Shown here piece after piece: positions 49,310 through 60,167 of a stretch of 64,000 nucleotides of DNA. The notes beneath the pieces are model-generated. The model ran no database searches. It saw only the letters and a program-made list of their open reading frames with translations, and was not told the DNA's origin. Position numbers and translations under genes: made by a program. The DNA comes from Sequoia sempervirens (taxonomy: Eukaryota; Streptophyta; Pinopsida; Cupressales; Cupressaceae): NCBI GenBank assembly GCA_007258455.2, contig VDFB02344344.1:1-64000 (forward strand), given 5' to 3'. Numbering within the stretch: position 1 is the first letter of the stretch; each line of letters opens with the position of its first letter.

Positions 49310-49895
49310 AGACTTTGTGCTTCTAACGCAAATGATCGTCCCACCTGAGATCCAACAACGATAAAGCTACGGAACGACTTTGTGCCTTCCATTGAGCTTT
49401 CCCTTTTACTTTATTTTTGTTTGTTATTAATCACTTTTGGTATCTCTACGCTTCGCTTTGACGAGATAGAGATATTGGTATTACTGCTAGTTGTTAGTTT
49501 AAGGTTATTAAGAATTGTGAACTTCCAACGGTGAAGCATTGTAAACATCTTCTCTGAAAAAAGAGAGAAGGATGAATGTAACACACCCCCCCCACTCCGT
49601 GAGTTTTGTGTACATTTTTTAGTTATTTTTTTGATTTACTATCGCTTCTGTTAGCAGTAAGAAGGGCGCCTCCCCTTTCTGAGAGGAGAGATTCACATCT
49701 CACATAGCTGTGGCTGAAGTCCAAGTTGTGTAATCTATCGAAAAGATGATTACATAATTTTCACCCAACAGTGAACATTCTTGGTTAGAGTTACTTTCCA
49801 TGTTGATTTGCATTTGGGGCTAACACTAATCAGTGATTGGTTGCTGATTTGTGTGTTAAATTTTGGGAAAAAATTAAGGGGAATATTTCACTATT

Positions 49896-50800
49896 TATCA
49901 GACTTTTCATCTTCACTATTTTGATAACCATAAGGACTCTTAGCTGCAAAATGTCTAATTTTTCCACAGTTGAAACATTTAAAGGGAAGTTTTCCTTTGT
50001 ATTTACCTAATCTCTTTTTCAATTTTCTAACAAAGTGAGATTCCTAGGTATCAGAATCTTCTGACTCACTATCAACTATGGTTTCCCTTTTTTTAGTTTT
50101 AAAAGCAATTTCTTTTCTTGGTAAGTTGTTTTTGTAGGTTCTAATTTCAAAGGCAGTAAGAGTTCCTTGTAGATCATCTAAGGTAAGCTTGCCAAAGTGT
50201 TTCTTTTCTTCAAGGGCTGAAACCTTAGTTTCATATTTAGGATGTAAGGTTCTAATGACCTTTTTAACCACATCAAACTCCTCTATTTCTTCTCCTAAAC
50301 CTCTCATTGAATTAACAACCTCACTTATTCTCAAGAAATATTCAACCACCTTTCCATCATCATTCATTTTCATTTCCTCAAACTAATTTTTGAGGGTAAG
50401 TATCTTTGACTGCTTGACTTTATCATTACCTTGATAAATGTTCTCAATTTTTTCCCAAATCTCTTTAGTAGATTTATAGTGCATGATTTTAACAAATACA
50501 TCTTTGGTTAAACCACACAAAAGAGAATGTTTGGCTCTAGCATTAGTTTCATACCTCTTCTTTTTAACAACATCTATGGGTATTGTGGATGGAACATTGT
50601 ACTTGGCTAGAACTATGCCCCAAACATCAAGATCAATTGAAATCAAATATGTTTCCATTCTGACTTTTTAGAACACATAATTTGTACTATCAAACAGCGG
50701 AGCTCTAGTCACAAAGTACCTTCTTAAGCTTGTGACATGTTTGATTGACTTCCAAAAACCAGAATCTATCCTAGGTGGGTTAGACCTATGCAAGGATCCT
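49896..50800 (-). pseudogene. E2 gag N-terminus (capsid/UBN2 type) and first zinc knuckle
   Basis: The minus strand reads APLFDSTNYVF*KVRMETYL, the DUF4219-like start of copia gag, then UBN2 capsid features (AKHSLLCGL, STKEIWEKIENIYQG, FLRISEVVNSMRGLGEEI, LTAFEIRTY). The last part is a zinc knuckle, CFNCGKIRHFAAKS, with its final Cys mutated to Ser. Breaks occur at the stop in YVF*KVR, near 50380 and at 50044. Gag forms the virus-like particle. The rest of gag continues across the E5 and E4 insertions. Confidence 0.92.
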
Positions 50801-50802
50801 AC

Positions 50803-50816
50803 GCTTTGATACCAAT
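50803..50816 (-). other. E2 primer-binding site
   Basis: In element orientation, attggtatcaaagc follows the LTR end ttccaaca. It matches the initiator-Met tRNA site except for one G-to-A change. Confidence 0.88.
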
Positions 50817-53234
50817 TGTTGGAAAATTGAAATCACTGAGAGGGGGGTGGGGGGTGAATCAATGATTTATAAAAGTCACAAAAATTTTCAAAACAAGAAT
50901 TTATGTTTACTTTTGAACCAAGAGAATAAATGACAGATATGTGGAGTGAACTTGACAAAAACATCAAATGATAGTTCAAAAAACAAATTTTGACTTATGC
51001 ATGAACAAAGAATTAAACAAGAAACATTAATCAGAGGATGAACTTAACATTTTCACATGTATCAGAACTTGCATTAATTATAGAACCTCTTATGTATGAA
51101 ATGTGCATTGATAGATATGAAATGAGACATAACAATGACATATATGAAAGACCGATAAGAAAAAGAGCTCACACATATAAACATCACATAACACCATAAT
51201 TTTTCTTGAGTGGAAAAACCCTCTTGGGGTATAAAAAACCACTCAAAAAATATTTCCTTTATTTACTTAGAGCACCAACTATTTCACAATTAGGAGCACC
51301 AACTCCACAATCACTATAGAAGCACCAACTTCTCAAATTAAAGGAGCACCAACTCCATAAAACATTGATCATTACAGGAGCACCAACTCCATAGAATATT
51401 GATCATAATCAAATGTTAAAACCCTAGAAGTGCAGTAATTACAATCCTAGAATCTCAACACAGGATTATAATGATTTTCAATAAGTTCATTAATGAAGAA
51501 TGTTGTATAATATTGAAAACATCTTCTATTACAAAGTATCAGAGATCAAATATTTTCAATGTAACTCAACTTCTTATCACTGTAAAGATAAAATCTAATA
51601 TTTCCAAGAACCCCTTTTGTTCTTCTTCGTAACCCAGAAAAATACATCTTCTTAAAAACTAAATGCATAAGCATCACTGCAAACAGTTTTATAACTGTAA
51701 GTACAATCTCCAGATGAGATTCCAGAAACCCTAACGGGTTTTTTTTTAAGCAAGGCCATTAAGATTAAGCATTTTTAACAAAAGTATTTTATAACATAAC
51801 CAGTTATAGCCAACTGTTGAATAGCTGAGAGACAATAAGTTATCATCTTGTGCATAAAATGACTCCCTTTCTTTGCTTTTCAAAAACACAAATAATAAGT
51901 CTTAACTCCTTAATATCTATTTTAGCAAGAAAGAATTCAAAGAAAAACCAAAAAACATATGATGATTTTTCCTTTACCTGTTCACGGTGAAAGAAAATGA
52001 AATAGATACCGTGCATTTCTGTTGAAGACCATCGCAACTGCCCAACTAGAAGATGGCAACAAGTCTTCTCTATCAACTTCCATAGTCAAGCTTTCATTAG
52101 CTCACAATCAACAAATTAAAACATCCTTACTGCCTTCTAACTTTTAACCTGCTGTCCAGGCTTATAACAAACTCGATTAACTCTTCTAGTGTTGTCTGAG
52201 AGAGCTTCAAGAGCTACATTGCAGCTGAGTAAATCATCCATGGCGGCTAGGGTTCAAAAAACCTATTCTTTGCAAAAAGAATCAACATAATGTCTTTTTC
52301 CCTAAACAAGCTTTCACAAGGTATTCAATTACTTTGCCAAGAAAAATAAAGCTTTGAAGTCCAAAATGATAATACACATGTTTTAATTAAACAACATAAT
52401 GATTTTAAGTTCGCTGTCAAAACCTTTTACCATGGATGTCGACATCATCATTACCTCCAAATTTTTCATACAAACTGTCGATACACTATAATCACCAAAT
52501 AAAATTTATGCCATGTCCAACGTTTTTCAAAAATGCTGACAAGATTAGTGACCAATGATGGCTGTCGATTGCACATTAATCAGCCAAGAATTATATTCAA
52601 CAAACTCTACACTATGTCAAATCATCAAGTGATCGATAGGAATTGTATCACCTCTAATGAAAGCTTAAGGAGATCCGATAGTGTTATTTTAAATGCCTTC
52701 TTTGATACCTAATCACATTACAAGGTGATTGTTAATAAACACTTCATATAGTAGTTCAAAGGTATATCATTAGTACCATCAAACAAATGACATTTCTAGA
52801 GCCTAGTATGAATCCAATGCTTCTAGGAAATGTGAGTCCATAGAATGTAACATGAAGGCTTTAGAGTCTTTAGAAAGACATGATTATACTAATCAATCTA
52901 CGATACTGAGCTTGTAACCAAGAATGTTCAAGCTGAACATTGTCCAAAAAATATGAAAAAATTGAAACACAACGTATCATCATTTATGCCAAAAATGATA
53001 TGATCAAATATTCTTCCAGATGATGAAAAACCTATAGCATGATCATGATCAACACTATCAGTCCACTTAAATAACATAAACATTTGCAAAGGGGATATCT
53101 GAAATGAATAATTAAACATGAATGAAGTAGCACCAAGATCCCGAGAGACCAAATCTAAAGCAGTCAATCCATGAGACTCAAAACAAGTGGATTTGTCAGC
53201 AAGGACAAACTATGATCACAATTGAGATCCAACA
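50817..53234 (-). repeat. E2 5' LTR
   Basis: It is the partner of 25904-28326, with the same hairpin (51209-51244) and the same five ggagcaccaactcc motifs (51270-51390). On the plus strand it runs from tgttggaaaattgaaatcac to gatccaaca. Most differences from the other copy are transitions. Confidence 0.95.
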
Positions 53235-53239
53235 TATTG

Positions 53240-53366
53240 GTGGTCACTTATGTAGAAATTTGTGAAGTGGAAGGTCTGCAGATGAATTTTTCCTTTGCTA
53301 TCTGAGAAAGTAGAGTACTCGGAACAGTTAGGGAAAAACATTTAATGTGGAAAAAAGGGTAGGCGC
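53240..53366 (+). other. E1 interior right of the E2 insertion
   Basis: E1 sequence leading into its second ORF. gttataaaagg at about 53371-53381 looks like a TATA box and overlaps the upstream, non-ATG part of the open frame. Confidence 0.4.
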
Positions 53367-54518
53367 GTGAGTTATAAAAGGGTATTTGGAACCCTCATTT
53401 GTCACAATGCATTGAAGAAGAATAGTAGGAGAACCTTTGCAGTAGAATTTCGAAGGAGTCAAGTTAATTCGGCGGTGAACTTATCAGGTATTTCAATTGT
53501 TGTTGAAATCTCACTCAATTTGGTGCTCGGTAGAAAGTTGTTTGGCACGAAAAGAAAAATGTTGCAAATCAAAGGAATGTTAAATTTGGATGAATATAGT
53601 AGTAAGAAGATTGGGGATGTGAAAAATTTGTTGTCGGCCCATGAATTGAAATGGCTTGAAGGAGTGAAACACAAAAGTTTGGACATTTGGAGTGAATTTC
53701 CATATTTTGATAACGCGAAAGTTGTTAGGTTTATCTTGAACAGATTGAATGATGACAATCTAACTCTGGATAAACCCTATCCCATTTCTAAAGAGGTAAT
53801 CATGAATCTAACTGGTTTGTGCAATATTGGGGATATTCTGAAAAAGAAGTCGATTAAGAACAAAGAAGTCAAAACCCTAACCAGAGTAATTGGAGATCAA
53901 AGGGCTTTGATAATTGTGACAATCAAAGATCCGATAACAAGGTACATTGTGCATGGAATCTCATACAAAATATTTTTTAGGAACAGGGAAGGTGCAACCT
54001 CGACAGGCGTAGTTTATATCTCTCACAAAATGATAATGGAGGATGAAGATTTTGATCTGTGTGGATTGCTAAAAGATCAATTAATGGAAAATATGCAATT
54101 GACAAAGGAGGCAGATTACCCCTTTAGGTTTGGTACATTGGTCATATGTCTTATAATGTATTTTCTAAATTGCTTGCCTCAGATCAGTAATGTTGGGTGG
54201 AAAAAGGATGTACCGATTTGCAAACAAATTTTTGAACATTCTAATGCTTTGGGAAATTGTAAGCAAGAATATGCAAATTTCTTTAAGGAATTTCTAGGGA
54301 AGTTTGGAGCATTTAGCATTTCTATTCCAGTTAAAGTACTTGAAGTTGGATCTTCTTCCGGTGAGATCAAGAGGAAGAAGAGAAGAGCTCTAGAGATTGC
54401 TAAGTACACCCCTCCGACACACAAGACCACTAAAGTTGAAGGAAAAGGTAAAGAGCAAGAGATTGTGGATATACCAGATGAGGAATCCGATGAGTACACT
54501 CCCAGAGAAGAACCATAA
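53367..54518 (+). CDS. E1 second ORF, first part: unrecognised 320-383 aa protein
   Basis: This is the longest clean frame in the E1 interior. The first ATG is at 53559 (residue 65 of the open frame), so the likely protein starts there or upstream in a now-broken exon. It reads like a folded globular protein (for example NAKVVRFILNRLNDDNLTLD, YPISKEVIMNLTGLCNIGDI, ADYPFRFGTLVICLIMYFLN) followed by a basic SSGEIKRKKRRALE patch and an acidic tail. I know similar unnamed ORFs from large plant genomes in non-autonomous LTR elements but cannot assign a function. It lacks protease, RT, RNase H or integrase motifs. Codon use is unlike the flanks. Confidence 0.6.
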   Translation: MSYKRVFGTLICHNALKKNSRRTFAVEFRRSQVNSAVNLSGISIVVEISLNLVLGRKLFGTKRKMLQIKGMLNLDEYSSKKIGDVKNLLSAHELKWLEGVKHKSLDIWSEFPYFDNAKVVRFILNRLNDDNLTLDKPYPISKEVIMNLTGLCNIGDILKKKSIKNKEVKTLTRVIGDQRALIIVTIKDPITRYIVHGISYKIFFRNREGATSTGVVYISHKMIMEDEDFDLCGLLKDQLMENMQLTKEADYPFRFGTLVICLIMYFLNCLPQISNVGWKKDVPICKQIFEHSNALGNCKQEYANFFKEFLGKFGAFSISIPVKVLEVGSSSGEIKRKKRRALEIAKYTPPTHKTTKVEGKGKEQEIVDIPDEESDEYTPREEP

Positions 54519-55070
54519 TTAGTTGAACCAGAGTTGTAATGGCAAAAGGAAGTGAAGAAGAAGTGTTTTATTCAAAGCAAAGGTAGTGGAGATTATTCAG
54601 GAGGAAGATGTGATGTAGAAGATTGCTGGTATATGGTCTGAGAGACCTTCTTATGAGCAAGACCTGATTGAAAGTACTCTAAGTACTTATTTTGTGCACA
54701 ATAACATCGATTTGGAGAGTTTGCAGAATGTGTTTCCTAAAGAGATGATCGAATGCATAAAGGATGCCATGGTCTTTGAGTCTCAGGACATGAAAGAGGA
54801 AGAGATAATTTTACATCTGAAGGAGTAGTTCAGGCTATCTCTTATCAAGCTAAAGAGGCAAATGAATGTGTTGAGGCAATTCATAAACACAACAAACAAT
54901 ATCTTCGACTATTGTCTTTGTTGGCCTCATACAGTTAGGAAGTAAAAAGATAAGTTGGAGCAGATTGAAACTGAGCTGAACATATTTGGTTAGGATTACA
55001 ACATGTTTCAGGATCATGATGGTGCAATCAAGAAGAGGATTTAGGAGTTGTAGTCTGAGCACACAAAGTT
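54519..55070 (+). pseudogene. E1 second ORF, continuation with CAG-to-TAG stops
   Basis: A shifted frame continues the protein (RPSYEQDLIESTLSTYFVHN, NVFPKEMIECIKDAMVFESQ, MNVLRQFINTTNNIFDYCLC). Most in-frame stops are TAG where Gln would fit, such as LKE*FRL, FG*DYN and RI*EL*SEHTKF, pointing to C-to-T changes at CAG codons. It ends at the E3 target site. Confidence 0.7.
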
Positions 55071-56177
55071 TGTCACGACCCCTATTTTCAACAAGTAGTT
55101 TATAATTCAATAATACTATTTTGAGGCATTTAGTATTTAATTTAGTTGAATGATTATATAGTTCATACTTGAATGTTTAATCAAATTAATTAGTAGTGAA
55201 ATAAAAACACAATGAAACAAAAGGAATCTATTATAATTAAATTATAGATTTTATTTTTTGCAAATAAATGGTAATACTTTGTTATTTACAATAATCATTT
55301 CATTTGCTATTGATTGACATTTCCTTAATTATTTATTTGAAATAAATATTAAAATTAAAATTAAAATGGTATTCTTTATCATTTATAGAGGATAATTATG
55401 TTGTATAAAAAAAAATAAAAAGTTCTTATTTTTATTTACTTTGAAGATTTGGTTATGGAAATTTTTTGAGGAGAAATCTTTAAAAAGAGGAAAATCACTA
55501 ATGAAAAGACACAGTAGCTATCAAAACTTTTCTTCAATTCTCTACGAAATATAACTAAAAAAGAAAAAGGGGTGTTCGAAAAGGGGGCTTTTGAAATACA
55601 GTAAAATCAAGAACGGTGAACAAAGGAAGAATTCCAGGAGAAGAAAGAGAAACAAAAAGAAGAGAATCTTTAGGAAGCATTCCACAGGTTTTAAATCCTT
55701 CTTCCATTTTATTTTGATTTCAAATATGTGAACAACTACTGTGGTCTGGGAAAAGTGAAATTCTTTTGTGGAATCCCCAAAAAGCTTGTAATCTTGCGTT
55801 AGTGTTTTAATGTTTTAATTCTCTGCTTGGAGATAGTTGAATCGAATTTGTACAAGGTTGTAATCTCATTATTCCTTTAAATTAGTACTGTTTTAATTTT
55901 GTAACCTCCCCTGTATTGCACATTTATGCCCAATATGGAGACTCCCGTCTGACTCTTTTAATTAAAATCTTGATTAGATTGAGAAGGAATCATATATTTA
56001 AATATATATATAGATATACATACACTGTATTGTATATATATATATGTACATTTAAATATATTTTGTGTATTGGTGAATTAAATAAAATCAAGTCTTAGTA
56101 TAACGGAGTGCCCTGATTGTTTGATTATGGGGAAGGTTGAATTTTAAAAAAGTTTGAGGGGCTTCTACAGCCGCAAC

Positions 56178-56274
56178 CCCATTGGGAGGGGGCTGCGCTG
56201 TGGAGGCAGAACCCTCCACAGGCCGCAGCCTGTGGAGAGGGCGTTGCCCTCCACAAGCAGCGCCTCCCAATGGG
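56178..56274. repeat. 97-bp GC-rich foldback hairpin
   Basis: Arms 56178-56223 and 56228-56274 pair almost completely around the 4-base loop cgca. Each arm starts with cccattgggagg, itself part palindrome, and contains an inner tgtggagg...cctccaca dyad. It is strikingly GC-rich in an AT-rich setting. It could be a foldback or MITE-like insertion or a structured RNA element. Confidence 0.9.
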
Positions 56275-57930
56275 ATGCCGATGGCCTGTGTGATATCATT
56301 GGTTAAATAAAAACCTTCAGACTTATAAAAAATGCGAAGATTGCTTCATGAATTTCGCAGTGTGCGTGTATATACATATATCTGGGAGGCTGAACGAATA
56401 TATATATATATATATATATACCTTCCATAGGGGCCAAGGAGCTGTAGAACCTTAATTAAAGTCGTGGAGAAGTAGTGTTGGTCTTAAATTGTAAAATGCA
56501 TAGTTGTCTTTGAATGGATCTCTGAACTTTTTCTTTTTGTTTCCTTGGATGGCACTGGTTTCATGTTTTTCCAGGCACATGCATGAGTGCTTTGCCAAGA
56601 GAGGCTCTTATAGAGTGGAATTCGTTAACTTCCTGAATTTACTTATATTCTATTAACTGCAGGCTAGGAGCATGTAAGAATGAGCTCATACAACTTATTG
56701 TTTGTTGGGCAGCTTACCCATTTTCCTAGAGCTTAATAATGTTATCCAAAACACTAGAGCTTCTAATATACAGTCAGTGACTCCTGATGCTACAGTTGAA
56801 CGACATAGAGCTGGCATTCAACTGAGCCTTGTGCTTGTCTGGAAACCTCATTTCCCAATAAAATGTATCTCATAGTAGGTGTGTTTCATATATATAATAT
56901 TGGAAGTTTGTAACCTTTATTCTGCAATTTTATACATACAACACTCTTGCGTAATCTGCATTCCAAACTTGGTTACATTAAAAGCAGGCTCTTTACAGTC
57001 TATTGTATTTCGTAACTCTTTATATGATTTTTAGTACAATATTTGTTTTAAATATAATTTAAGAAAGTAAATTGGAGCTTATGCTAACAATTTTCTCTAG
57101 CCAATAAGGAAAATTCCCTGCGAATGTTACCAATCCCTGTGCCTTAAAATTAAAAATGTATTCAAACACCAGAAAGATCATAAACATCAGAAGAAGAAAG
57201 GTTAATTCTATTAATAGAACTTCACAACTCCAGCATCAACAACAACAACAATGCATGATCTACCAGCTTTTGCCTTTATGATTTCTTTCAAATTTAATCA
57301 TTTATATCAAAATGACATAGAAATACCCGAATCCAATTTCAATCCCTTTCATAAAATGTAAACAGCAGACTTGAAAAACGCCTAAAACTCTACTTTCAAA
57401 TTAATGGTTTTCTCACTTACAGCTGAAGTTTGTGATCGCATAACATTTGTCAAAAAAAATTAGATTGAATGGAGATTCTATATATACTTATTATCATATT
57501 GAAAGTTTTTTTCTTGTGCAGTATAAACGGTCACCATTTTGTTTTGATACAATTACAAAGCTCCTTCATTTGGTGTTTTAGACATTTCATAATTTTCTCA
57601 GCCGGATTAAGTGATCACACTCCAAAAGTTTTAACAAGAATGTTTTTGTACAAATCCTATTGTGGGTAGAAAAAAAACCCCAGGCATAGCCTAAAAGAAC
57701 GTTTAAAGTTTTGATGTGATCGGCAACAGTTTCCCATTGCACCAGTTAATTCAAATTTGAATATGTGTCCTATACTGGCAGTTGCAGATTATGCATTATT
57801 TTATTTCTATAATATTTGTTATTGTGTATTTGATATAGAACTTAAGTCAAACGATGACAATATATAGTACAACCAAAAATTTGAAATTTAGTACGAGTTC
57901 TAATTCATTTAACTCAAAATAAGGAAGTCT
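56275..57930. other. E3 interior, no recognised feature
   Basis: An (at)n run lies at about 56398-56420 and ordinary AT-rich sequence follows. No conserved coding frame or RNA gene is seen. Confidence 0.4.
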
Positions 57931-58480
57931 ATTGAAATTCATTACCAACATTCGCTACTTCAGCATCACTCATATCATCACTTCCAACCTCTGGCTCATT
58001 TTCTTCTTCCTCCCCACTGCTAACACCTTGTTCTCTCTGCCTCTTATTATATACATGGGTAAAAGGTCCTCAACTTGATTTCAGAGATGATAATAATGTA
58101 TCATATATAGAAGAGTTCCTCTGGTCTTCTTCAGGATCTGATTCACTCTCCTCAACTACATCATCCAGAGTTTTCAACTAAAGACGCACTGGTAGCAGAT
58201 TGTTTGTGTTTGAAAGCATTATTCTTGGGCTTAAGCTTGTGCTTTGACTTGATAATTGTTTTTGGAGTGCTTCTTCTCAATTTTCTGAAGTTTTCCCATG
58301 TTCATGGGATCCCTCTAAGTCTCCCTTTAATCTTGGATTATTGAAATAGCTTATGCAGCAATGAAATTCTGATATTATCTTACCGACCAATCTTAATATT
58401 ATTATTTGCTGCCTGCGTTTTTCTTCTCTATTTCTCTTTCCATGTCTAGCGGGTCGTGTGAGAGAGTCCGACATACATAG
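57930..58480 (-). pseudogene. Host gene fragment: acidic nucleolar-type protein N-terminus (UTP25/NOF1-like?)
   Basis: The minus strand reads SLTRPARHGKRNREEKRRQQ, then (possibly after an 80-bp gt...ag intron-like gap) ENFRKLRRSTPKTIIKSKHK and LKPKNNAFKHKQSA. It then shows DDVVEESESDPEEDQ, SSIYDTLLSSLKSS and GEEEENEPEVGSDDMSDAEV, ending GNEFQ. At least three frame breaks or stops occur. The basic head, acidic Ser/Asp/Glu tract and the YDTLL(S)SL motif recall the N-terminus of the nucleolar U3 processome factor UTP25 (plant NOF1). This is from memory and uncertain. It lies inside E3, so it may be a captured exon. Confidence 0.4.
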
Positions 58481-59301
58481 GAATAGTTTGGGATGGCTTC
58501 AAACATTATCCTTTCATTTTCTGTGCTAGCATAACTGGCTAAATGCCAAATGGTGATGTGGTTTATCTGAGAAGAATTAAAGGTTTATACATATTTTCTG
58601 GCAGTTTCACTTTTCTCTTGTCCCTCATTTATTCCTCGCTTAAGTAGAATATTGGGAAGTAATACTTCTTTGTGTGAGGGCGTTTTTGTGAAGATTTATG
58701 TCAAACAGTTCGCTTCCTTGATATATGTATGCATCTGTATTTAAATTTCGACTATTGATTAGAATCTTTCTGGCATAATACCATACATATTGGTCATAAA
58801 TTGAAAGTATAGTTTTATTCTTTTATTGTTAAACTCTCTATGAATCAATGAGTTTAAAAGTAAATATTCTTGTTATATTTGCATAGACATGTGTGCGTTT
58901 AGCAGTGCTAGGATTATTTTCATAAAGGTTTATGAGGTTGATTTAGGGTCTTCAATGTACTTGTGTGATATTTGAGAGGTCATTAGAGGTAAAATTTGTC
59001 TTATTAGCAATTACTTGGGAGCAATTCATGATAATGTTGGCATTACCACAATCTCATATGCAAGGATGATGCATTGGTGAAACTTGAAAATGTTGCTTTA
59101 AGATTTATGTGACTTGTATAAGAACTTCAATATGTCTTTTGTTAAGTGCGATATATGATGTACAGAAATGTGTAATGAATGGTCATGTTAGTGTGATAGT
59201 ATGATCATTGCCTGTGAGGCATCTTGTAACCATTGAGAATTTGTAGCCAGTACGGCTCCGTTAGTGAGGAATTTTATTAAGCTAGTAAGACACTTTTACA
59301 A
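58481..59301. other. E3 right part, no gene
   Basis: AT-rich sequence that may be the U3 part of a copia LTR whose R/U5 hairpin follows. Its start was not identified. Confidence 0.35.
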
Positions 59302-59332
59302 GTGGTTTTTCATCCCTACAAGGGTTTTCCAC
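59302..59332 (+). promoter_or_regulatory. Copia-type R/U5 hairpin in E3
   Basis: gtggtttttcatccct followed by acaagggttttccac pairs gtgg/ccac and ccct/aggg. The same layout occurs in the E1 and E2 LTRs, which otherwise differ. Confidence 0.75.
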
Positions 59333-59637
59333 TTATGAAATCTCCGTGTTATGGATTCTTTGTGGATGCATTTTTTATCTTGCTATTTCCTTAATTTTGC
59401 ATTACAGTATTTGAGTTTACATGTATTGCAGAGATGATAATTCTTGTATAAGCCTATATGGCTAAATCTAATGAAAGCACGACCTTGTTTTGCTATACTT
59501 TGATTCATTGATGTATGTTATTCCATTCGAATTGAGTAATGAAAATAATTTAATTATTCCTCTTATTCTGCACCTTTTAATGACAATTTTATTCTATTAA
59601 ATTATTTTTGGCAATTAAGGGTTATAATTAGTAAGTG

Positions 59638-59916
59638 AAATTCTCGGACCTTACAAAAGTTCTGCTCACCAGAAATAGTCTTGTGGACATTTTCTGGAAA
59701 GTGAAGGACTTAATTGAATGTAGGTTGGAGCAGTTAATTGAAGTTCTGAGGAAAGGAGAGAAATTAGAAGAGGCAATTACAATTCCAGAATATCTCATCC
59801 AAATTATCAACCGAACATCAAAAAACAACAGCTTGATCATATTCATTGGGATTGCAGTGGAAGGATGGAAGAAATTTCTTCCAGAAATGAAAGATAAGTA
59901 CAAGTTAATTTTCTAA
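59638..59916 (+). pseudogene. E1 second ORF, C-terminal part
   Basis: It continues the frame from 55070 after E3 removal: KFSDLTKVLLTRNSLVDIFW, VKDLIECRLEQLIEVLRKGE, ending MKDKYKLIF. It is rich in Lys, Glu and Leu with helical periodicity. The natural stop is at 59914-59916. With the two earlier parts the original protein was about 650 residues. Confidence 0.65.
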
Positions 59917-60155
59917 CTCAAGCAACAGTTGTATGTTCTCAAATTTTGTCCAATTTTTGAATGGGGGAGAGAGATAATTTTTGAGAGAATGGAGTGATAA
60001 ATATGTTTGTCATTGATGTCAAAGGGGGATAAAGAGCACTAAAAAATGTCTTATCATTCTAAGGGGGAGTTGTGTTTTAAATTTTTGAATTTGGTAGCGT
60101 AATCATATTGGTTCCGACACTTAGTCATTTTTCACTAAGTGTTGCCATCAATGCC
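59917..60155 (+). other. E1 3' untranslated interior
   Basis: Several purine-rich runs (gaatgggggagagagat, tcaaagggggat, tctaagggggag) typical of the region ahead of a copia polypurine tract. Confidence 0.5.
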
Positions 60156-60167
60156 AAAGGGAGAGAT
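60156..60167 (+). other. E1 polypurine tract
   Basis: aaagggagagat directly precedes the LTR start tgttagcatatgg. Confidence 0.92.

Larger units (their letters stand above)
46937..49775. mobile_element. E5b: 2.83-kb solo LTR nested in E5
   Basis: The element is 46942-49770, from tgttatcatggaatctagc to tttcacccaaca, with exact target duplications gtgaa at 46937-46941 and 49771-49775. Inside are a TATA box (ctatataata, near 48788-48797), an aataaa at 48909-48914, palindromic motifs, a six-copy 58-bp minisatellite and a four-copy 56-bp repeat. Only one LTR is present. It is the youngest event in the stack by position. Confidence 0.88.
45303..49895. mobile_element. E5: solo LTR (about 1.75 kb) carrying nested solo LTR E5b
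   Basis: The element is 45308-49890, from tgtaatgtccccattttgg to ggggaatatttca, with exact 5-bp target duplications ctatt at 45303-45307 and 49891-49895. Removing E5b leaves about 1.75 kb. A TATA box tataaaag is at 45827-45834. There is no second LTR and no internal region. Removal rejoins the E2 gag as KSDK*SKKK, where the stop is a point mutation. Confidence 0.88.
25899..53239 (-). mobile_element. E2: copia LTR retrotransposon with 2.4-kb LTRs, itself host to E4, E5 and E6
   Basis: The element occupies 25904-53234 and is encoded on the minus strand. Target duplications are tatcg (25899-25903) and tattg (53235-53239), differing by one CG-to-TG change. LTRs are 25904-28326 and 50817-53234. 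The primer site is at 50803-50816 and the polypurine tract at 28327-28340. Without the nested insertions it is about 10.8 kb. The order gag, protease (DSG), integrase, reverse transcriptase, RNase H identifies Ty1/copia. All coding parts carry stops or frameshifts. Confidence 0.95.
55066..59642 (+). mobile_element. E3: 4.57-kb LTR-type insertion in E1 with captured gene fragment
   Basis: The insertion occupies 55071-59637. It starts tgtcacgacccctatttt, a typical gypsy-type LTR start. The E1 frame rejoins as SEHTKFSDLTKV after removal, giving target copies aagtt (55066-55070) and aaatt (59638-59642). The right terminus reads gtaagtg, not the expected CA, so it has decayed or the end is composite. 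Inside are a GC-rich hairpin, a gene-like minus-strand fragment and, near 59300, a copia-type R/U5 hairpin, which suggests more than one nested event. No second LTR or pol is seen. Confidence 0.6.
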
